NCBI GenBank assembly: GCA_002711465.1
Contig: PARL01000027.1
Span: forward strand, 29,724 to 49,322
DNA: 19,599 nt
Direction of reading: 5' to 3'
DNA from: Fidelibacterota bacterium
Lineage (GTDB): Bacteria > Fidelibacterota > Marinisomatia > SCGC-AAA003-L08 > D37C17
Below are positions 8,598-16,480 of this stretch, in pieces (position 1 is the stretch's first letter; each line of letters starts with the position of its first letter). The translations under genes and the position numbers were made by a program. The notes under the pieces are model-generated. The model was not told the DNA's origin and ran no database searches. It worked only from the letters and a program-made list of their open reading frames with translations.

Positions 8598-9601
8598 CAA
8601 TTAATGATGACGGAACATTATTAGGTATTTTGCTATTAATCAATAACCTTTTACCATTTATTTTATTTTTCATTGGGTGTAGTATTTTATATTTTTCAGC
8701 AGAATCTTTCATAGATAACTCTATAAACTTATCCAAAAAGTTAAATATTTCTCCTATTATAATAGGTGCTTCAGTAATTGCAATAGGAACAAGTCTGCCA
8801 GAACTTTTAGTATCTCTATTTTCAATATTTAAACATAATACTTCAAATGATATTGGTAACCTAGTTTCATCAAGTATTGTAATTGGAAATATTTTAGGTT
8901 CAAATATTGCAAATATTGCTTTAGTTATGGGATTTTGCGCAGTAATTCATAATATTGTTTTGAATATCAATATTTTAAAAGATCTACTGTTTATAACTCT
9001 TTTAGGTTTCTATGTTCTTGTATGTGTCTATTATGAAATTCCTATAAACTATATTCATGGTATATTATTATTACTATCATTTATTGCATACTTTTATTAT
9101 TTGATCAAAAATAATTCAAATAATGAAAATGAAATTGATAATAATACAAAAAGTTTATTTATTTGTTTGATAATTATTTTTATATCAATTATTGGATTAT
9201 CATTAGGAACAAATCTTATTGTCGATAATGCTTTAAATATTTCAAAAATTATAGGTGTAAGTGAATTAAATATAGGATTTTCAATAGTTGCTTTAGGAAC
9301 ATCACTACCTGAACTTTTTACTTCCTTGGCTGCAGTTAAAAGAGGTAATGTTAATTTGCTTTTAGGAAATGTCATAGGCTCAAATATTTTGAATATAATT
9401 TTTGTTTTAGGCATATCTTCATTATTTACAAATATTTCAATACAAGCTGAAATGCTAGAGGGTGGCTATTTTATTGGTTTTATTTTTATCTTTACTCATA
9501 TATTTTTAATTTTAAATTATATTTTTTTCAAATCTTTATCTAAATTTTCGGGAATGATTTTGTTAATTATATATGTGTATTTCATATATAAATTATTTTA
9601 G
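8594..9601 (+). CDS. CaCA-family Na+/Ca2+ (cation) exchanger, YrbG-like
   Basis: This 335-residue inner membrane protein has about ten hydrophobic segments and the duplicated alpha-repeat of calcium/cation antiporters. Repeat 1 has GASVIAIGTSLPELLVS at residues 58-74 and repeat 2 has GFSIVALGTSLPELFTS at 228-244. The Glu in each GTSLPE motif (E70, E240) forms the ion-binding centre in known structures. Each repeat is followed by the expected GNxxGSNIxNI segment (GNILGSNIANI and GNVIGSNILNI). The central loop around residues 170-190 is Asn-rich and cytoplasmic-like, separating the two halves. Length matches the bacterial YrbG group. It overlaps nadD by 4 nt and is followed, after 16 nt, by ftsE. 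The ion (Ca2+ against Na+, or another cation) cannot be decided from the sequence. Confidence 0.92.
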   Translation: MTINDDGTLLGILLLINNLLPFILFFIGCSILYFSAESFIDNSINLSKKLNISPIIIGASVIAIGTSLPELLVSLFSIFKHNTSNDIGNLVSSSIVIGNILGSNIANIALVMGFCAVIHNIVLNINILKDLLFITLLGFYVLVCVYYEIPINYIHGILLLLSFIAYFYYLIKNNSNNENEIDNNTKSLFICLIIIFISIIGLSLGTNLIVDNALNISKIIGVSELNIGFSIVALGTSLPELFTSLAAVKRGNVNLLLGNVIGSNILNIIFVLGISSLFTNISIQAEMLEGGYFIGFIFIFTHIFLILNYIFFKSLSKFSGMILLIIYVYFIYKLF

Positions 9602-9617
9602 AATAGTGGGATCAGTG

Positions 9618-10268
9618 ATGATTAATTTTTATAATGTAACACTTAAACATAAAAATAGTAGAGGAATACACAATGTTTCTTTTGACATTGAAAAAGGACA
9701 ATTTGTATACCTAATGGGTCCAACAGGTGCTGGAAAATCAACAATCATAAATTCAATAATTAAATCTGTTGTTCCAGATTCTGGACAAATTTTAGTTAAT
9801 AATTACGATGTATCAAAATTATCAGAAAACGACTTAACTATTTTTAGAAGAGATATAGGTATGGTTTTTCAAGATTTTAAATTGATAAATGATAGATCAA
9901 TTTTTGAAAATGTTGCTCTTCCTCTTCAAATATTGGGAATCCCAAAAAAAACAATTATCATTAAGGTTGAAGAAATTTTAAATAAAGTTGGTTTGAAGCA
10001 TAAAATTAACTCTATGCCTAATGAATTAAGTGGAGGTGAGCAACAGAAAATATGTGTAGCTAGAGCACTTATCAAAAATCCTAAGATAGTTGTTGCAGAT
10101 GAGCCAACTGGTAATCTTGATCCTAGTTCATCAGATGATATAATTGATTTATTAGAGAAAGAGTCAAAAAATGGTACAACTATTATTATGGCAACCCATA
10201 ATTATCCCTTAATAGAAAATAGAATTAAACATTTTATAGAATTGAATAATGGAAAAGTAGTATCATGA
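9618..10268 (+). CDS. ftsE: Cell division ATP-binding protein FtsE
   Basis: I place the start at ATG 9618 (216 residues). The open frame extends back to 9573, but that overlaps the exchanger gene and adds 15 residues with no family match, while INFYNVTLKHK is the usual FtsE opening. Walker A is GPTGAGKST at 34-42, the ABC signature LSGGEQQK starts at 137, and Walker B is VVADEPTGNLD with D161 and E162. FtsE-like features include RRDIGMVFQDFKLI after the Q-loop position and ATHNYPLI at the H-loop. FtsE hydrolyses ATP on the cytoplasmic face to drive FtsX, which controls peptidoglycan hydrolases at the septum. The stop overlaps the ftsX start (ATGA), the classic ftsEX arrangement, which rules out a LolD or MacB-type transporter. 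Confidence 0.93.
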   Translation: MINFYNVTLKHKNSRGIHNVSFDIEKGQFVYLMGPTGAGKSTIINSIIKSVVPDSGQILVNNYDVSKLSENDLTIFRRDIGMVFQDFKLINDRSIFENVALPLQILGIPKKTIIIKVEEILNKVGLKHKINSMPNELSGGEQQKICVARALIKNPKIVVADEPTGNLDPSSSDDIIDLLEKESKNGTTIIMATHNYPLIENRIKHFIELNNGKVVS

Positions 10269-11143
10269 TAGAGCAATTAAAATTTATTTTAATAGAAAGT
10301 TTACAATCTTTTAAAAGATTTCGTTTGTATTCTTTTATTTCATCTTTGACAATAATGATTTGTTTAATAATTATATCTTTTATCATTTATTTATCTGATG
10401 TTACTAATAATTTGTCTAAAAATTTTAAAAAAAATGAATCAGTATTAAAAATTTTTTTAAAAAATAATATTGACGACGATAAATCATTAGAAGTTTGTCA
10501 AAATATTAAAGAAGATTATGAATTTGAATTAATGACATTTGAAAATAGGAATGAACTTTTTTCAAAAATTGATAAAAATTTAAAAACTTGGCTCAAAGAT
10601 GATTTAGAATTCATTCCATGTTTGTGTTCATTTAATATTGATATTACAACTGTTGATGAAATTGATAATTTATCAAATCAAATTTATCAAAATTATAAAG
10701 ATGTGATTGATAAAATAGTCTATCCAAGATCTTATTTGGTAAAATTTGAACAAATTTTATCATTAGTTTATTCTGTAATATTTTTAATTGGAGTGATTAT
10801 CTTTGTTGTAAGTATATACAATATTTCAAATATTATTAAATTATCAATAGAATCACGAAAAAATGTTATTGAGATTTTAAAACTTCATGGCGCTAATAAA
10901 ATATTTATAAAAGCTCCCTATATTTTTGAAGGTGTAATCCATGGATTGATAGGATTTATTTTATCATCTTTATTTATATTGTTTTCATTTAATATATTTT
11001 CATCATTTATTTATGATCATTTTTTAGCACAGTCTTTGATTACTTCCATTTCATTTCAAACATATATTTTAATTAATTTAATATTTGGTGTCATTCTTGG
11101 ATTTATTGGTAGTAATTTAGGCACATCTAATTATTTAGAGTAA
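10265..11143 (+). CDS. ftsX: Cell division protein FtsX
   Basis: This 292-residue membrane partner of FtsE has the family topology: TM1 at about 21-44, a periplasmic domain of about 120 residues, then TM2 (about 165-190), TM3 (about 221-245) and TM4 (about 265-285). The cytoplasmic loop between TM2 and TM3 contains SRKNVIEILKLHGANKIFI, the FtsX form of the R-x-E-I-x-L-x-x-x-G-A coupling helix that contacts the ATPase. The periplasmic domain contains a CLC pair (IPCLCSF) where other FtsX proteins have a Leu-Pro-rich turn. FtsEX normally relays ATP hydrolysis to a periplasmic hydrolase or its activator (EnvC, RipC or PcsB types). No such gene lies next to this pair; the operon instead continues into grpE-dnaJ. 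Assignment is firm from topology and pairing, although primary sequence in this family is loosely conserved. Confidence 0.9.
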   Translation: MIEQLKFILIESLQSFKRFRLYSFISSLTIMICLIIISFIIYLSDVTNNLSKNFKKNESVLKIFLKNNIDDDKSLEVCQNIKEDYEFELMTFENRNELFSKIDKNLKTWLKDDLEFIPCLCSFNIDITTVDEIDNLSNQIYQNYKDVIDKIVYPRSYLVKFEQILSLVYSVIFLIGVIIFVVSIYNISNIIKLSIESRKNVIEILKLHGANKIFIKAPYIFEGVIHGLIGFILSSLFILFSFNIFSSFIYDHFLAQSLITSISFQTYILINLIFGVILGFIGSNLGTSNYLE

Positions 11144-11147
11144 GGGG
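11142..11147 (+). promoter_or_regulatory. Ribosome binding site of grpE (AAGGGG)
   Basis: AAGGGG lies 6 nt before ATG 11154 and overlaps the ftsX stop codon. It decides the grpE start in favour of ATG 11154 over the in-frame TTG at 11148, which sits directly on the end of this site. It is one of only three clear Shine-Dalgarno sequences in the window. Confidence 0.6.
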
Positions 11148-11153
11148 TTGCAA

Positions 11154-11693
11154 ATGCCAAAAGGTGTTAAGTCAAATACAAAAAAAACAAATAAAACCAA
11201 AAAAACAGTAAAAACAAATACTGCTAAATTGAAAAAACTCAATGAAGAAATTAAAATTTTAAAAGATGCTAATGAGCAATCAGAGGATAAGTTTATGAGA
11301 TTGATGGCTGAATTTGAAAATTTTAAAAGAAGAAATAATAAAGCATTAATAGATTCTCATCAAAAATCACTTGAAAAAATCATAACTTCTTTCCTACCAG
11401 TACTTGATGATTTACAAAGAATAATAAACGATGATAGTAATTCTGACTTAAGTGTCTTAAATGATGGTATTTCAATGGTAGAAGCAAAGTTTACAAAAAT
11501 CTTGTTGAGTTACAATATTGAGAAATTTGATTCTATTGGACAAGATTTTGACCCTGATTTTCATGAAGCAATAATGAGTCAAGATTCAAAAGAGAAAGAA
11601 AATATTATTTTAGAAGAATTTGAGAGCGGCTACAAAATAGATGATAAAATTATTAGACATTCTAAAGTTATAGTTAGTAAAGGCAATAAATGA
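11154..11693 (+). CDS. grpE: Nucleotide exchange factor GrpE
   Basis: The product (179 residues from ATG 11154) is the nucleotide exchange factor that releases ADP from DnaK. It starts with a Lys/Thr/Asn-rich disordered tail (about 1-25), then a long charged coiled coil containing [15 protein letters not shown], the GrpE dimer-helix signature. [12 protein letters not shown] follows as the start of the four-helix bundle. The C-terminal beta-domain is seen as [16 protein letters not shown], then [19 protein letters not shown], the conserved GYxxxxKxxRxxxVxV motif. The stop overlaps the dnaJ start by 4 nt (ATGA), so the two co-chaperones are coupled. Neither dnaK nor hrcA is in the window, so the DnaK partner must be encoded elsewhere. 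Nothing resembling a CIRCE heat-shock operator was seen upstream. Confidence 0.95.
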   Translation: MPKGVKSNTKKTNKTKKTVKTNTAKLKKLNEEIKILKDANEQSEDKFMRLMAEFENFKRRNNKALIDSHQKSLEKIITSFLPVLDDLQRIINDDSNSDLSVLNDGISMVEAKFTKILLSYNIEKFDSIGQDFDPDFHEAIMSQDSKEKENIILEEFESGYKIDDKIIRHSKVIVSKGNK

Positions 11694-12739
11694 GAGATTA
11701 CTACGAAATATTAGGTGTTAATAAAGGTTCATCTGATGATGAGATAAAAAAAGCATATAGAAAAATTGCTATAAAATATCATCCTGATAAAAATCCAGAT
11801 AACAAATCTGCAGAAGAAAAATTTAAAGAGGCAGCAGAAGCCTACTCTGTACTTAGCGATACAAATAAAAGGCAAAGATATGATCAATTTGGACATGCTG
11901 GTGTTAATGGAGCAGGTGGAGGTCAAGGATTTTCAAACATGGATGTCAATGATATATTTTCAGCTTTCGGAGATATTTTTGGTGATTCAGATAACATTTT
12001 TGGAAGCATGTTTGGTAATCAAAGAGGCTCAAGAAAAAGAAAAGGTGGTAGTGATTTAAAAATTTCCATTCCTTTGTCTTTAGAACAAATGTATAAAGGT
12101 GGATCTAAAACAGTCAAAATTAAAAGATTAGAAAGAATACCAGGTGAATCTCCAAAACAGTGTAGTTCTTGTGGAGGTTCTGGGCAACTAAAGAGAGTTA
12201 GTCAATCTTTTTTAGGGCAAGTTGTAAATATTGTTGAGTGTAATAATTGTAATGGACAAGGTATGATAGGTGGAAGAGAAAAAAAATCTACTGAAGTCAC
12301 TTTTGATATACCGCAAGGAGTTTCATCTGAACATTACCAAGTTGTTCAATCTATGGGAAATCAAGGATTTAATGAGTCTGATGATGGTAATTTAATTGTC
12401 TACTTTCAAGAAAAAGAACACCCATTATTTTTAAGAGATGGTAGCGATATTTATTTATCAATATCAATAGGGTATCATCAAGCCGTATTAGGAGATAAAG
12501 TAAAAATACCTACAATAAATGGTGAAGTTAATTTAACAATACCAAAAGGAATTAAATCAGGTCAAGTTGTTAGAGTTAAGGGAAAAGGTATGCCTGACCC
12601 TAGAAGGAGAATAAATGGTGATCAATTTGTAAAAATAAATATCATCACCTCTGATAATAAAAGTAAAGACTTTATATTACTTATGGAAAAAATGAAAGAA
12701 ATTTTAGGAGAAGATATTAATTGTTCTAAATTTGAATAA
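11690..12739 (+). CDS. dnaJ: Chaperone DnaJ with reduced zinc domain
   Basis: This J-domain co-chaperone stimulates DnaK ATPase and delivers substrates. The J domain (1-65) has [20 protein letters not shown] and the HPD motif in [10 protein letters not shown] Gly/Phe-rich linker follows (about 70-118), including [17 protein letters not shown]. Canonical DnaJ has four CxxCxGxG motifs. Here only two are present: CSSCGGSG from C158 and CNNCNGQG from C184. From the spacing and the GQ after the first, they correspond to motifs 2 and 3, which form zinc centre II. Motif 1 is replaced by the segment ending IPGESPKQ, and motif 4 by GGREKKST. The two C-terminal substrate-binding domains are intact ([14 protein letters not shown], then [20 protein letters not shown]). 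Length (349) is slightly short for that reason. It is in frame throughout, so this is not a frameshift. It overlaps grpE by 4 nt. Confidence 0.93.
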   Translation: MRDYYEILGVNKGSSDDEIKKAYRKIAIKYHPDKNPDNKSAEEKFKEAAEAYSVLSDTNKRQRYDQFGHAGVNGAGGGQGFSNMDVNDIFSAFGDIFGDSDNIFGSMFGNQRGSRKRKGGSDLKISIPLSLEQMYKGGSKTVKIKRLERIPGESPKQCSSCGGSGQLKRVSQSFLGQVVNIVECNNCNGQGMIGGREKKSTEVTFDIPQGVSSEHYQVVQSMGNQGFNESDDGNLIVYFQEKEHPLFLRDGSDIYLSISIGYHQAVLGDKVKIPTINGEVNLTIPKGIKSGQVVRVKGKGMPDPRRRINGDQFVKINIITSDNKSKDFILLMEKMKEILGEDINCSKFE

Positions 12740-12758
12740 TTTTATCATAATTTATGCA

Positions 12759-14426
12759 ATGGAAAATAGTAATAAATCAAATTCATTAGATAATAACAAA
12801 ATTGAAATAAAATCTTTTATTTATGATTGGGGTTTAATATTTCTCATAATGTTACTTATTTTTATAATTACAATTCCTCCAGTTATATGGAACGAAGAAA
12901 ATTCAAAGATTACAAGTAGTAGAAATAGAATGTTAGATTTAGCCTATGCTTTAAAATCTTATAATAAATTAACAGGTAAATTAACAGATGACAAAGACTT
13001 AATTTTTGAAACTATAATGCATGTCAGAGATTCTTTGATTGCTAATGAATCTCTTAATGGAAATAAAAATATTTTTTTATCATGTGAATATGAGGCTACT
13101 TTTTTAATGAATCCAATTGAGGGGTCGAGAATTGATAGTAAAATTGATTTAAGTGCAATTGATAGAAAAGATAGATTGAATCATATTGATAAAACAATTT
13201 ATGATATGAAAAGTAGTGAATTCGATGGAACAAGAATTTATGAAATTCCTGAAATTGAAGATGTTAAAAATATACCAGATATTGTTCCATTAATACAAAT
13301 TGACTACGAAACTCAAACCTTGTATTTTTCAGATCCAAGTTTACAAACTATTGACTCTCTTTATTCATTAGAGAACTTAATTCGCTTTGGTAGAAAAGAT
13401 TGCGCTGATACAGTTAAAGTTGATATACCTCGAAATTTTGGATTTATGCTTGATACTTTATTTAGTAACTCATCAATAATAACTGAAAATGTAACAGATA
13501 CGATATATACTTTGAAAGAACCTGTAGAAAATGATGATGTACAAACTAGTTATGTTAAAAATGAATATTTATTCAAATACATACCAAAAAGTGAATATGA
13601 TAGTTTATGGAGTTTTGGAATATCTAAATATGAAAATCAACCAACTTCTATTGATTCTTCATACTTGAATAAACTCATTAGTGATACAACTTATACAATA
13701 ACATATATTGATGATGAAGAATTTGATGAAACGGAAGAGGAAGCATCAAATCAAATTATAAGAAAAGTTTTAGATATGGATATATGGTATTTGATAGAAG
13801 AAAGTATGCAAGATTGCTCAGATTATAAAAAAGAATCATCATGTTTAGTTGATGCTGATTGCATGTGGGACTTAGAAAAAGGCTGTATAGATAATAATGT
13901 TGAAGAAAGCAATGATACAGAAATAGATACCAATCAGGATGAAGATTTTATTTCAGATGATGAATGGGATGATTTATTTGCTGATTTTGAAGATGAACTC
14001 AAAAATGAAATAGAGTTTGGAGATACTCTTAAAGTTAAATATGAATTTAAAAGCAGATTTATTTCAGGTTTTGAAATCATTAATAGAACGATTAACATTG
14101 AGGATTATGATCGAAAACGATATGATTTAACAACAGAATTATTAAAATCTCCTATAACAGGCCAAGAGTATCAAATAATACTTTCTGGCAATAATGAGTA
14201 TGATACAGGTGAAGATTATATTGATTCAAATAATAATGAGATTTGGGATATTGGTGAATATTTTACTGATATGCCAGCAAATTATAAAATAATATCACCT
14301 GTAGATGATACTTATAAAGAAAATAGATTCTTACTATTTAATTTTAGGCCTGGAAGTCCTGGTTTTATCGAAAATGATGAAATAAGTTGGGATGTTAAGC
14401 CTAAATGGAATTATCCCCTAAAATAA
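12759..14426 (+). CDS. Unrecognised membrane-anchored acidic protein with Cys cluster
   Basis: I do not recognise this gene. The start is taken as ATG 12759 (555 residues); an in-frame TTG at 12732 overlaps dnaJ. A short cytoplasmic tail of about 24 residues is followed by one transmembrane helix (WGLIFLIMLLIFIITIPPVIW), so nearly all of the protein should be outside the cytoplasm. The segment just after it (SRNRMLDLAYALKSYNKLTG) is helical and basic; the rest is rich in Asp, Glu, Ser, Thr and Tyr. A cysteine cluster occurs at C353, C362, C368 and C376, with CMW at 368-370, and is followed by a strongly acidic stretch (about 380-425). Near the C-terminus, GEDYIDSNNNEIWDIGEYF resembles the Asp/Asn-rich, calcium-binding-like 'DxNxNxxWDxGE' repeats common in surface proteins of this lineage. 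It sits 19 nt after dnaJ and 10 nt before rsmD. An envelope or assembly role is possible but unproven. Confidence 0.75.
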   Translation: MENSNKSNSLDNNKIEIKSFIYDWGLIFLIMLLIFIITIPPVIWNEENSKITSSRNRMLDLAYALKSYNKLTGKLTDDKDLIFETIMHVRDSLIANESLNGNKNIFLSCEYEATFLMNPIEGSRIDSKIDLSAIDRKDRLNHIDKTIYDMKSSEFDGTRIYEIPEIEDVKNIPDIVPLIQIDYETQTLYFSDPSLQTIDSLYSLENLIRFGRKDCADTVKVDIPRNFGFMLDTLFSNSSIITENVTDTIYTLKEPVENDDVQTSYVKNEYLFKYIPKSEYDSLWSFGISKYENQPTSIDSSYLNKLISDTTYTITYIDDEEFDETEEEASNQIIRKVLDMDIWYLIEESMQDCSDYKKESSCLVDADCMWDLEKGCIDNNVEESNDTEIDTNQDEDFISDDEWDDLFADFEDELKNEIEFGDTLKVKYEFKSRFISGFEIINRTINIEDYDRKRYDLTTELLKSPITGQEYQIILSGNNEYDTGEDYIDSNNNEIWDIGEYFTDMPANYKIISPVDDTYKENRFLLFNFRPGSPGFIENDEISWDVKPKWNYPLK

Positions 14427-14436
14427 TTTTTTAGTT

Positions 14437-14961
14437 ATGATTAGCATTATAGCAGGGAAGTATAAAGGTAGAAAACTTTCCTATTTCAATAGTAATCAAG
14501 TACGTCCTACACTTGCAAAAGTTAGAAAATCAGTTTTTGATATTTTAGGACCTTTAAATGGAAAAAAAGTCTTAGATTTATATTCTGGTGTAGGCAGTTT
14601 AGGTATTGAAGCTCTGAGCAGAGGTGCTATTCATTTAACAGCTGTAGAAAAAAACCCCAAAGTTTTTAAAATTTTATTAACTAATATTAATAAAATTTGT
14701 AATGGTGATAATGTAAAAATACATCGAATGGACGTTACTAAATTTTTAAATATGAATAAGAATAAGTATGATATTATTTTTGCAGATCCTCCTTACACAG
14801 ATTTAAATTTTTTTGAAATTAAAGAATCTATTTCTAACTTCTTAAACGAAAAAGGTGTTTTTTGTATGGAAATGAAAAAAACTAGAAACATTGTTTTTGA
14901 TAATGATGTTAGAATTAAAAATTATGGAAACACACAGGTAGCCATATGGCAGATAAATTAA
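14437..14961 (+). CDS. rsmD: 16S rRNA (guanine-N2)-methyltransferase RsmD
   Basis: RsmD methylates G966 of 16S rRNA during small-subunit assembly using S-adenosylmethionine. The N-terminus has IIAGKYKGRKL (residues 4-14) and VRPTLAKVRKSVFDIL (22-37), the RNA-contacting RsmD signature. The SAM-binding motif I is VLDLYSGVGSLGIEALSRGA, starting at V45. The catalytic motif IV is DPPY at 117-120 within IIFADPPYTDL. Length (174) is close to the family norm of 180-200. There is no Shine-Dalgarno, and the gene starts 10 nt after the unknown membrane protein. It overlaps coaD by 16 nt; rsmD-coaD is a widespread bacterial gene pair, which supports both assignments. Confidence 0.94.
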   Translation: MISIIAGKYKGRKLSYFNSNQVRPTLAKVRKSVFDILGPLNGKKVLDLYSGVGSLGIEALSRGAIHLTAVEKNPKVFKILLTNINKICNGDNVKIHRMDVTKFLNMNKNKYDIIFADPPYTDLNFFEIKESISNFLNEKGVFCMEMKKTRNIVFDNDVRIKNYGNTQVAIWQIN

Positions 14962-15443
14962 ATATTGCAATATATCCAGGGTCTTTTGATCCATTAACTA
15001 ATGGTCACCTTGATATCATTTCTAGAGCATCGAAATTATTTGATGAAGTTATAGTTGGAATATCTCAATCATCTTCTTCTAAAAATTATTTATTTTCAGA
15101 TGATGAAAGATTAAAATTAGCTAAAAAATGTACAAAAAAATTAATCAATGTAAAGCCAATTGTTTTCGATGGTCTTCTTGTTGATTACGCGGTGAAAAAT
15201 AATGTCAATGTTATAATAAGAGGTTTGAGAGCATTCTCTGATTTTGAGTCTGAATTCCAAATGGCATTGATGAATAGAAAATTAAATACAGATATAACAA
15301 CAATATTTTTAATGCCTCATGAAAAATATACCCATATAAGTTCATCTATTGTAAAAGAAGTATTTTCGCTTAAAGGTGACATATCTGATTATGTATCAGA
15401 TGAGGTTTTAGAGGCGCTAAATCAAAAGTATGAAAAAAAGTAA
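14946..15443 (+). CDS. coaD: Phosphopantetheine adenylyltransferase
   Basis: CoaD adenylates 4'-phosphopantetheine to dephospho-CoA, the penultimate step of coenzyme A synthesis. The nucleotidyltransferase motif YPGSFDPLTNGHLDII is at residues 10-25, with the catalytic GNGH-type H21. RGLRAFSDFESEFQMALMN is the diagnostic central motif that binds pantetheine and ATP, and YTHISSSIVKEV is the C-terminal ATP-binding motif. Length (165) is typical. The start lies inside the end of rsmD (16-nt overlap), and the stop lies inside the beginning of pta (14-nt overlap). The three genes are therefore read in successive frames with no spacer, implying tight translational coupling. CoaD makes the cofactor used by the next enzyme, Pta. 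Confidence 0.96.
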   Translation: MADKLNIAIYPGSFDPLTNGHLDIISRASKLFDEVIVGISQSSSSKNYLFSDDERLKLAKKCTKKLINVKPIVFDGLLVDYAVKNNVNVIIRGLRAFSDFESEFQMALMNRKLNTDITTIFLMPHEKYTHISSSIVKEVFSLKGDISDYVSDEVLEALNQKYEKK

Positions 15444-16344
15444 ATTTTTAGATCAACTAATAGATAGAGCCCTTGAAAAAAAATCATCAATTTTACTTCC
15501 TGAAATAAATGATGAGCGTATACAAAAAGCAATTATTAAGTTAAAAAATCTTGGTTTTAACATTTTAGATCTAAATGATTTTTCAAACAATGATAAATAT
15601 ATTAAATATATTTTTTCAAAAAAGTTTTCAGATAATTGGCCTGAAAAAGAAGTGATTAAATATTTAGATAATCCTTTAAATAAAGCGCTTACAATTCTTG
15701 CTTGTGATGAAATTGATGGTGTTGTTGCAGGAGCAAATACTTCAACAGCAGATGTCCTCAGATCTGCTTTGAGAATTGTAGGTATTGATCCAAACTATAA
15801 ATGGATATCCAGTTCTTTTTTAATGATTGGTGAAAATCCTGAACAGATATTTACATATTCCGATTGTGCCGTTATTCCTGAGCCCAATTCTGAACAATTA
15901 GCAATGATAGCAAAAGCTTCATCAGATATGCATCAATTAATTACAAATCAAAAACCTAAAATTGCATTTTTATCTTTTTCAACTAATGGTAGTGCTAGTC
16001 ATTATAGAGTAGATAGAGTTAAAGATGCAGTCAAAATTTTCAAGAAAAAATATCCTAATATTTTGCACGAAGGTGAAATACAATTTGATGCTGCAATTTC
16101 GAGTGACATTGCCAAAAGGAAAAATCCTAATACAAGATTAAATGGTCCTGCTAATATCTTTGTTTTCCCAAATATTGATGCCGGTAATATTTCTTACAAA
16201 ATTACTAGACAATTAGCAGGTTTTAGTGCTTGGGGACCTTTGCTACAAGGATTAAGTCGTCCAGTACATGATTTGTCCAGAGGATGTAGTGTTGATGATA
16301 TTATAAATGTAACTGCAATTGCTTGCATTCAAAAAGCACACTAA
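15430..16344 (+). CDS. pta: Phosphate acetyltransferase
   Basis: Pta interconverts acetyl-CoA and acetyl phosphate in the cytosol. The 304-residue protein has the single-domain PTA/PTB fold, without the long N-terminal regulatory domains of the enterobacterial enzyme. Recognisable segments are DGVVAGANTSTADVLRSALRIVG (about 97-120), FSTNGSASHYRVDRVKDA (about 178-195), GEIQFDAAI, and the C-terminal active site LLQGLSRPVHDLSRGCSVDDI. S283 and R284 correspond to the catalytic Ser-Arg of characterised Pta. The shorter phosphate butyryltransferase is the main alternative, but the NDLSRG-type motif favours Pta. No acetate kinase is nearby. It begins within the end of coaD, and a 136-bp gap follows, so it is probably the last gene of the upstream operon. 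Confidence 0.92.
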   Translation: MKKSKFLDQLIDRALEKKSSILLPEINDERIQKAIIKLKNLGFNILDLNDFSNNDKYIKYIFSKKFSDNWPEKEVIKYLDNPLNKALTILACDEIDGVVAGANTSTADVLRSALRIVGIDPNYKWISSSFLMIGENPEQIFTYSDCAVIPEPNSEQLAMIAKASSDMHQLITNQKPKIAFLSFSTNGSASHYRVDRVKDAVKIFKKKYPNILHEGEIQFDAAISSDIAKRKNPNTRLNGPANIFVFPNIDAGNISYKITRQLAGFSAWGPLLQGLSRPVHDLSRGCSVDDIINVTAIACIQKAH

Positions 16345-16480
16345 AATCTTAACTTTTTTCATTATATTTACTCTTGTTAAACCTTAAATTAATTACATTT
16401 TAAGTTAAACAAATTATAAACAGTTTTTTAAAAATATTTTCAAAGAGTTAAGTACACACAATATAAAGGATTAGTTAAAC
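16345..16480 (+). promoter_or_regulatory. Intergenic regulatory region upstream of icd
   Basis: This is the first real gap after the long upstream gene run. A candidate sigma-70-like promoter is ATTACA (16392-16397), a 17-bp spacer, then TATAAA (16415-16420); the -35 matches four of six consensus bases. GTTAAAC occurs three times: 16376-16382, 16404-16410 (inside the promoter spacer) and 16474-16480 (touching the icd ATG). A weak hairpin can form between CTTAAA (16383-16388) and TTTAAG (16399-16404). I see no GC-rich terminator after pta. All of this is pattern reading in very AT-rich DNA. Confidence 0.35.
16465..16470 (+). promoter_or_regulatory. Ribosome binding site of icd (AAAGGA)
   Basis: AAAGGA lies 10 nt before ATG 16481 and supports that start. 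The neighbouring genes inside the operons mostly lack such a site, so this one marks icd as an independently initiated gene. Confidence 0.5.

Noticed and set aside
9097..9414. A 105-codon open frame on the minus strand
   Set aside because: It lies wholly antisense to the second alpha-repeat of the cation exchanger, whose protein motifs are conserved; the minus frame has no recognisable features or start signal.
9573..9617. Upstream extension of ftsE
   Set aside because: It overlaps the end of the exchanger gene and adds residues absent from FtsE proteins; the family start matches ATG 9618.
11690..12739. Frameshift or deletion error as the cause of the missing DnaJ zinc motifs
   Set aside because: The reading frame is continuous, with conserved sequence on both sides of each missing motif and replacement residues of plausible length; no Cys-rich motif appears in the other frames at these points.
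16383..16404. CTTAAA / TTTAAG hairpin as a pta terminator
   Set aside because: The stem is only six A/T-rich pairs with a 10-nt loop and no following T-run; such repeats are common by chance in this composition.
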